Shown here: positions 10,791-15,560 of the stretch, piece by piece
Numbering within the stretch: position 1 is the stretch's first letter
How the letters are laid out: the number at the start of each line of letters is the position of its first letter
Program-made: the position numbers and the translations under genes
From: JAIOTG01 sp964644045
GTDB taxonomy: Bacteria > Patescibacteriota > Patescibacteriia > Patescibacteriales > JAGXOH01
Direction of reading: 5' to 3'
DNA length: 15,560 nucleotides
Assembly: GCA_964644045.1 (NCBI GenBank)
Contig: CAZXUK010000022.1
Span: forward strand, 1-15,560
Notes under the pieces: model-generated
What the model saw: the letters and a program-made list of their open reading frames with translations, nothing else
What the model was told of the DNA's origin: nothing
Databases searched by the model: none

Positions 10791-12641
10791 ATGTTGGCAC
10801 CAAGGAGGACTTCCCCTAAGAAAGGATTGGGAGCAGTAGCGGCGCAGGGGAAAGTTTTTATTTTTTATGTTCCCGGAAAACCCGGTTCCGGTCCCAGGAT
10901 GACTTCAAGTTCTAACGGCCACAGATTTTCCTTTCGTTCTCAAAAAGTATCTTTTTTTCGCAAGGGTCTTTTTAGAAAAAAAATTGACATTTCCACCTGC
11001 CAGAATTTTAATTTTAGCAAAATAGGAAAAAATAAATATTTTTTACTTTGTCAGCAGGTTCGAGGCAAGGAAAAAAAATTAATAGGAATGACCTCCCAAA
11101 ACCTGGTTAAATGGAAGGAGGTCGGCTCTTTTTTTAATTTAAAGGAACCCGGAGTGATAGTCTCTAATTTTCAATATGACGATCAAAGAGTAATGTATTG
11201 GGGAGAGAAAAGTATAAAAATAGCTTTTTCTTCCGATTTAAAAAAATGGAGCGTTTCCCGAAAATCTTTATTAAAACCGCGCAAGAGCAAGTTTGATAAT
11301 GAGTTTATTAAACCGGCCGCTTCTTTCTTGCGACCGGAAGGAATTATTTTGTTTTATTATGCTTATAATAAAAAAGGGAAATATTCCTTAGGAGCGGCTC
11401 TTTTTAGCAAAAATGATCCTAAGAAAATATTATGGAGAAGCAAGGTCCCGATTTGGAAGCAATCCGGAGAACTAAAAAATGAACCCCTTAAGTCCTTAGG
11501 ATTGGTGGCTTTAAAAGGGAAACTGATTTCCTATTGGGAAGATAGCAAAGGAGAATTTTTTTCTTTAACTCTTCCGCGGGTTTGGTATCCCCGAAAAGAA
11601 GAAAAAGGAGAAAAAGAGGGGGGGGAAATAAAAATGAAGAAAAGCCGGAAAAATCCCATTGTAAAACCCCGGCGGGACAATGAATGGGAAAGAGACGGCA
11701 CTTTCAACCCCACGGCTGTGCGCAAACAAGGAAAAACCTATGTTTTATATCGCGCTTTGGGCCCCAATTTTTTATCTTCAGTGGGTTGCGCGGTTAGTTC
11801 CGACGGAACTAATTTCGAGGAACGTTGGGGCGAACCGGTTTATAAGGCCCGCGAGAGTTTTGAAGGCGGGGTTAATCCGGTGGATATTCGAGAGGCGGTA
11901 AAATATATGTCCGGAGGCGGTTGCGGAGGATGCGAGGATGCCCGTATAGTGGAGATAGAAGGAAGGTATTATTTAACTTATGTGGCTTATGACGGGGCCA
12001 ATCCTCCTCGGGTGGCCATTAGCTCCATTAGCGTGGAAGATTTTTTAAATAAACGTTTTCAAAATTGGACCAAGCCGGTTTTAATTACCAGGCCCGGAGT
12101 GGTGGATAAGAACGCCTGTATTTTGCCGGAAAAAGTGAATGGAAAGTATGTTATTTTTCACAGAATTTATCCCAATATTTTAATAGATTATGTTGACAGT
12201 TTGGATTTTGACGGAAAAACTTTTTTGAAAAATGAATTTTATATTCCTCCCCGCCCCCTGATGTGGGATAGTAAAAAAATAGGAGTAGGGCCTTCGCCCA
12301 TTAAAACATCGGAGGGTTGGTTGGCTATTTATCAGGCAGTGGGAAGACAGGACCCGGGTCGTTATAAGATCGGGGCTATGCTTTTGGATTTAAAAGATCC
12401 CACTAAAGTGATCTGCCGTTCCGGCGAACCCATTATTGAACCGGAGGAGTGGTATGAGAATGAGGGGCATAAAGCCGGCGTGGTTTATCCTTGCGGAGCC
12501 GTGGTTAAAGATAATGATCTATATGTTTATTATGGAGGAGCGGATAAATTCAGTTGTGTGGCCACTATTGATTTGACCGAGTTTTTAAAACAATTATTGT
12601 CTTCCAATGCGCCCAAATTAAAAAAAGTCGTTTTTGTTTAA
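10791..12641 (+). CDS. GH130-type protein: divergent propeller module fused to a GH130 glycosidase/phosphorylase
   Basis: 616 aa. The C-terminal ~335 residues (from Met282) form a GH130 five-bladed propeller, the family of beta-1,4-mannosyl/mannooligosaccharide phosphorylases and related hydrolases. Seen are NPIVKPRRDNEWE, GTFNPTAV, YVLYRAL, GCEDARIVEIEGRYYLTYVAY (catalytic Asp of the E-D-P/A-R motif), YVIFHRIYPNI, GWLAIYQAV, GAMLLDLKDP and VVYPCGAVV. YQ replaces the common YH. Residues 1-270 look like a second, decayed propeller (LGAALFSKNDPKKILWRSKVPIW parallels the blade motif) without the ED-R catalytic block. The linker is purine-rich with G8 at 11618-11625. An internal ATG (11634) with a G-rich SD begins a normal-length GH130 enzyme. 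No signal peptide. Probably co-transcribed with the next gene. Confidence 0.8.
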   Translation: MLAPRRTSPKKGLGAVAAQGKVFIFYVPGKPGSGPRMTSSSNGHRFSFRSQKVSFFRKGLFRKKIDISTCQNFNFSKIGKNKYFLLCQQVRGKEKKLIGMTSQNLVKWKEVGSFFNLKEPGVIVSNFQYDDQRVMYWGEKSIKIAFSSDLKKWSVSRKSLLKPRKSKFDNEFIKPAASFLRPEGIILFYYAYNKKGKYSLGAALFSKNDPKKILWRSKVPIWKQSGELKNEPLKSLGLVALKGKLISYWEDSKGEFFSLTLPRVWYPRKEEKGEKEGGEIKMKKSRKNPIVKPRRDNEWERDGTFNPTAVRKQGKTYVLYRALGPNFLSSVGCAVSSDGTNFEERWGEPVYKARESFEGGVNPVDIREAVKYMSGGGCGGCEDARIVEIEGRYYLTYVAYDGANPPRVAISSISVEDFLNKRFQNWTKPVLITRPGVVDKNACILPEKVNGKYVIFHRIYPNILIDYVDSLDFDGKTFLKNEFYIPPRPLMWDSKKIGVGPSPIKTSEGWLAIYQAVGRQDPGRYKIGAMLLDLKDPTKVICRSGEPIIEPEEWYENEGHKAGVVYPCGAVVKDNDLYVYYGGADKFSCVATIDLTEFLKQLLSSNAPKLKKVVFV

Positions 12642-12663
12642 TTTCATAATTTATTTTTATTTT

Positions 12664-14568
12664 ATGGTGATTGCCAAACGTCATCCCCAAAATCCCTTAT
12701 TGTCTCCCAATCAAAAAAACAGCTGGGAGGCAGTAGCCAGTTTTAACGGGTGTCCGGTTAAATATAATCAGGAGATCCGTTTGTTTTACAGGGCCTTGTC
12801 TCCCGATATTCATCATGCCGGCACCGATATTAAACTTTCCACCGTGGGCCAGGCAACAAGTAAGGACGGGGTCAGTTTTGCCGATCGTGAACAATTTATC
12901 AGTCCGGAATATAGTTGGGAAAAATTCGGCTGTGAAGATCCCCGAGTAGTAAAGATCGGAAAGAAGTATTATATTTTTTACACTGCCGTGGCCAATTATC
13001 CTTTTACACCTTCCGGGATCAAAGTAGCTGTGGCTGTAAGCCGGGATTTGAAAAATATAGAAAAGAAGAGAGTGGTAACACCTTTTAATTCCAAGGCCAT
13101 GAGTTTATTCCCGGAGAAAATTAAAGGGAAATATTGGGGGATTTTGACCGTGGATACAGATATTCCTCCCTCTAAAATTTGTTTGGCTTCTTTTGATAAA
13201 GAAAACGAGATCTGGGATGAAAATTATTGGCACAAATGGAAAGCGGATATCAATACTTACACTTTGCCTTTGCAAAAAAAAGCTAATGACCAAGTGGAAG
13301 CGGGAGCTCCTCCGATAAAAACTTCCCGGGGATGGTTGGTGATTTATTCTTATATTAAAAATTATTTCAGCGATCATCCTTCTTTCGGGGTTGAAGCGGT
13401 TTTATTGGATCTGAAAAATCCTTTAAAAATTTTAGGTAAAACCAAAGCCACTCTTTTAAATCCCCAGGAGGATTACGAAATCAAGGGCGAAGTTTCCAAT
13501 ATTGTTTTTCCCAGTGGCGCTTTAATTGAAGGAAATGATTTACATATTTATTATGGAGCGGCAGACACCCATTGTTGCCGGGCCAGCTTTAATTTAAAAA
13601 ATTTATTAAAAGATATATTGCGCAAACCCTCGGATCCCATCAAGTTTCACAGAATTCCCGGGGGCCCGATTTTAAAACCTGACAAGGATAATCCGTGGGA
13701 GTCAAAAGCGGTATTTAACCCCGGAACCGTAATGCTTAACAACCAAGTTCATTTGCTTTATCGGGCTATGTCCGAGGATAACACCTCGGTTTTGGGTTAC
13801 GCCCGAAGTCGGGATGGAGTTACTATAGAAGAAAGATTGGATTATCCCGTTTATACCCCACGGGAAGATTTTGAAATAAAAAGGATAAAAAACGGAAATT
13901 CGGGATGTGAAGACCCTCGTTTAACTCGGGTAGGAAATTATATTTATATGCTTTATACCGCCTTTAACGGCGTGGAACCTCCTCAGGTGGCCCTAACTCG
14001 GATCAAAACCCAGGATTTTTTAACTAAAAAATGGAACTGGGAAAGGCCTCAGCTGATCTCCCCTTCCGGTAGCGATGATAAGGATGCCTGTATTTTAAAA
14101 GAAAAAGTAAAAGGAAAATACGCTATTTTTCATCGCCTGCAAAACAGCATTGATATTTCCTTGGCCGATAATTTAAATTTTAAAGACAGGCGAGAGCTGG
14201 AAAATACGGATTTGGTAAAACCGCGCAAGGGAAGATGGGACGGAAAAAGAGTGGGACTGTCTTCTCCTCCTATCAAAACCAGAAAGGGGTGGTTAATGCT
14301 TTATCACGGAGTTTCGGAAAAGGATTCGATTTATCGAGTGGGAGCAATTTTACTGGATTTAAAAGACCCCAGGATTATTAAATCTCGGATTGATTATCCT
14401 ATTTTTGAACCCTTGGCCGATTTTGAGAAAAAAGGGTTGGTCCCTAATATAGTTTTTCCTTGCGGAGCGGAGAAGATCAAAGGTAATATCTATATTTATT
14501 ACGGCGCCGCGGATGAGGTGACCGGAGTGGCGGTAATTAAACTTTCCAAACTCTTAAAGGAATTTTAA
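12664..14568 (+). CDS. Double-domain GH130 glycosidase/phosphorylase
   Basis: 634 aa holding two complete GH130 propellers in tandem. Domain 1 (1 to about 320): AKRHPQNPLLSP, ASFNGCPV, LFYRALSP, FGCEDPRVVKIGKKYYIFYTAV (Glu91-Asp92). Domain 2 (about 328-634): GGPILKPDKDNPWE, AVFNPGTV, LLYRAMS, GCEDPRLTRVGNYIYMLYTAF (Glu416-Asp417), YAIFHRLQN, GWLMLYHGVS, IVFPCGAE. Domain 2 keeps the FHR and YHG motifs typical of phosphorylases; domain 1 has ILTVD and YSYI instead, so it is likely altered in activity or only binds glycan. The substrate is probably a beta-mannoside, not provable here. ATG 12664 is chosen because the earlier in-frame TTG (12634) overlaps the upstream gene and adds a non-family stretch. 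The gap to the upstream stop is 22 bases. Confidence 0.85.
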   Translation: MVIAKRHPQNPLLSPNQKNSWEAVASFNGCPVKYNQEIRLFYRALSPDIHHAGTDIKLSTVGQATSKDGVSFADREQFISPEYSWEKFGCEDPRVVKIGKKYYIFYTAVANYPFTPSGIKVAVAVSRDLKNIEKKRVVTPFNSKAMSLFPEKIKGKYWGILTVDTDIPPSKICLASFDKENEIWDENYWHKWKADINTYTLPLQKKANDQVEAGAPPIKTSRGWLVIYSYIKNYFSDHPSFGVEAVLLDLKNPLKILGKTKATLLNPQEDYEIKGEVSNIVFPSGALIEGNDLHIYYGAADTHCCRASFNLKNLLKDILRKPSDPIKFHRIPGGPILKPDKDNPWESKAVFNPGTVMLNNQVHLLYRAMSEDNTSVLGYARSRDGVTIEERLDYPVYTPREDFEIKRIKNGNSGCEDPRLTRVGNYIYMLYTAFNGVEPPQVALTRIKTQDFLTKKWNWERPQLISPSGSDDKDACILKEKVKGKYAIFHRLQNSIDISLADNLNFKDRRELENTDLVKPRKGRWDGKRVGLSSPPIKTRKGWLMLYHGVSEKDSIYRVGAILLDLKDPRIIKSRIDYPIFEPLADFEKKGLVPNIVFPCGAEKIKGNIYIYYGAADEVTGVAVIKLSKLLKEF

Positions 14569-14613
14569 TTAATTCCGGACAATTCTTGAATTTTAAAAAT
14601 AATTTCAGGTCTC

Positions 14614-15165
14614 ATGAGGGAGAACAAGTTTTTTATTTGTAAAAATAAAAAAATATTTTATAAAATTAGAAGGAATAAAAAAGCCAAAAATGTAAGAATA
14701 AGTATCCGAAGCACCGGAGAAGTCTTGGTAACGATCCCTTTTTTTCTTAGTTTAAGACGAGGAGAAAAAGTTTTAAAAACCCAAAAAGAGTGGCTTTACA
14801 ACCAAATTCCGGAAGGCAAGGATCCCAAGAAAATTTATTCTCGAGAAAGAAAGGAATATTTGGCCCATAAAGAGAAAGCGCGACAGTTTATTTGGGAAAA
14901 GATTTATTATTTTAATCAGTTTTATAATTTTCCCTTGCGCAAGATCTTTGTTCGTAACCAAACAAGCAGATGGGGGAGCTGCTCCAGCAAAGGAAATTTG
15001 AATTTTAATTATAAAATGATAAATTTACCGGAGAAATTGAGCGATTATATAATTGTTCATGAACTTTGCCACCTAAGGGAATTAAATCATTCTTCTCGGT
15101 TTTGGGAGTTAGTGTCTCAAACAATCCCGGATTATAAAGAGAGAAGAAAGGATTTAAGAAATTAG
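14614..15165 (+). CDS. YgjP/WLM-like zinc metallopeptidase (DUF45 family)
   Basis: 183-aa predicted cytosolic zinc metallopeptidase of the YgjP/DUF45 family. The N-terminal half has the usual KNVRISIRSTGEVLVTIP strand pair. The C-terminal half has RNQTSRWGSCSSKGNLNFNYKMINLP, then YIIVHELCHLRELNHSSRFW. HELCH (149-153) gives two zinc ligands and the catalytic Glu, and His159 is the third ligand. Family length is about 180-240 aa, so this is near full size, with no signal peptide. Substrates in bacteria are not well defined. ATG 14614 has no clear SD; the gap after the GH130 gene is 45 bases, without an obvious terminator, so read-through from that gene is possible. Confidence 0.88.
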   Translation: MRENKFFICKNKKIFYKIRRNKKAKNVRISIRSTGEVLVTIPFFLSLRRGEKVLKTQKEWLYNQIPEGKDPKKIYSRERKEYLAHKEKARQFIWEKIYYFNQFYNFPLRKIFVRNQTSRWGSCSSKGNLNFNYKMINLPEKLSDYIIVHELCHLRELNHSSRFWELVSQTIPDYKERRKDLRN

Positions 15166-15290
15166 AAATTGGGAAATTAGAAATTAATTTTCGCTTTTGC
15201 TAAAGATTAACTATAATTTTTAAAATAAACATTTGAGGTGAGAAAAAATTTGTAGATTTGTGAGACAATTTGTTGATTTGCGGGGAAGCC

Positions 15291-15528
15291 ACTTAATTTA
15301 CTTATTTTATTTTTATTTATTCAAACAAGGTTAATGCGATCTTTTTTTAGAAGATCGCGTCATAGTCTAAATGTATCACACTACAGTATGATACATTTAA
15401 CCCCCTCTTAATTTCCCCCTTGAAAAGGGGGAGAAAGAAACCGGTATTCTTGAAAAAGGGGAAGAAAGACCGGAGGTTCCTCCCCTTTCCAAGGGGAGGT
15501 TAGGCGGGGTTTGTTCTCACTTATTTCA
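15291..15528 (-). repeat. Right copy of the ~240-bp inverted repeat
   Basis: The reverse complement of this stretch matches 88-330 in order, with small gaps. It contains GCGATCTT/AAGATCGC (15336-15343 with 15351-15358), the TGTATCA palindrome (15368-15399, one mismatch), CCCCCTT/AAGGGGG arms, CAAGAATACCGG on the minus strand and CCCCTTT/AAGGGG arms. From 15535 to the window end the sequence AACCCCCTCTTAATCTCCCCC starts a further partial copy of the block at 15399. The stretch 15166-15290 holds no gene, only AT-rich DNA with short GAAATTAGAAATT and ATTTGTAGATTTGT-like repeats. Confidence 0.75.
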
Positions 15529-15560
15529 TTTATTAACCCCCTCTTAATCTCCCCCTTGAA

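Noticed and set aside
12634..12663. TTG start extending the double GH130 protein
   Set aside because: It overlaps the upstream coding end and adds a hydrophobic stretch read from AT-rich spacer; ATG 12664 begins with the normal GH130 N terminus.
88..15528. Composite transposon bounded by the inverted repeats
   Set aside because: No transposase or integrase lies inside, the genes are housekeeping-like, and no target duplication can be shown.

Overview
The window looks like chromosomal DNA from an uncultivated Candidate Phyla Radiation (Patescibacteria) bacterium, most likely of the Parcubacteria group. The evidence is indirect. It is AT-rich, with short intergenic spaces full of small palindromes such as CTCCCCCTT/AAGGGGGAG. 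Most starts lack a clear Shine-Dalgarno (SD) sequence. The gene repertoire (a CBS-MgtE protein, stand-alone RRM protein, SAM hydroxide adenosyltransferase-like protein, tandem GH130 proteins and a membrane-anchored methyltransferase) is of the kind found in such genomes. TGA is a normal stop (end of the antiporter gene), so this is not one of the TGA=Gly lineages. No species can be named.

Layout. 1-720: gene-free, made of palindromes and repeats, including half of a roughly 240-bp inverted repeat whose partner closes the window at 15291-15528, and two perfect 122-bp tandem repeats carrying the 5' end of a tRNA. 721-791: tRNA-Gln(TTG) with its own terminator. 841-962: a hairpin-rich remnant of a tRNA 3' end and a second terminator. 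1090-5212 (+): tight four-gene cluster of a CBS/MgtE magnesium channel-like protein, a DUF362 protein, a GH13_18 sucrose-phosphorylase-like enzyme and a TrmH/SpoU RNA methyltransferase. 5381-5647 (+): RRM protein behind a long structured leader. 5736-7421 (+): Kef-type cation/proton antiporter with an RCK domain, convergent with and overlapping a SAM hydroxide adenosyltransferase-like gene (7403-8191, -). 8195-8372 (-): a likely transcription attenuator in front of that gene, with a methionine-rich 26-codon leader ORF. 8419-8769 (-): an isolated EF-Tu domain-II-like barrel driven by a consensus promoter that shares its -35 palindrome with the divergent promoter of a conserved gene of unknown function (8886-9395, +). 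9475-10074 (+): degenerate HD-GYP protein. 10167-10703 (+): membrane-anchored FAM173-like methyltransferase. 10791-14568 (+): two adjacent genes holding four GH130-type propeller modules. 14614-15165 (+): YgjP/WLM-type metallopeptidase. 15166-15560: gene-free repeats.

How it fits together. Two glycoside-phosphorylase-type systems (GH13_18 and GH130) suggest energy-saving phosphorolysis, or possibly synthesis, of small glycosides. MgtE and the Kef antiporter handle ions, and several genes modify or bind RNA. The most interesting signal is the putative attenuator at 8195-8372: a near-leaderless ORF with four internal Met codons, three mutually exclusive RNA pairings and a terminator ending just before a gene predicted to act on S-adenosylmethionine. 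The second is a run of eight G at 11618-11625, where losing one base would split a fused GH130 gene into two cleanly arranged genes.
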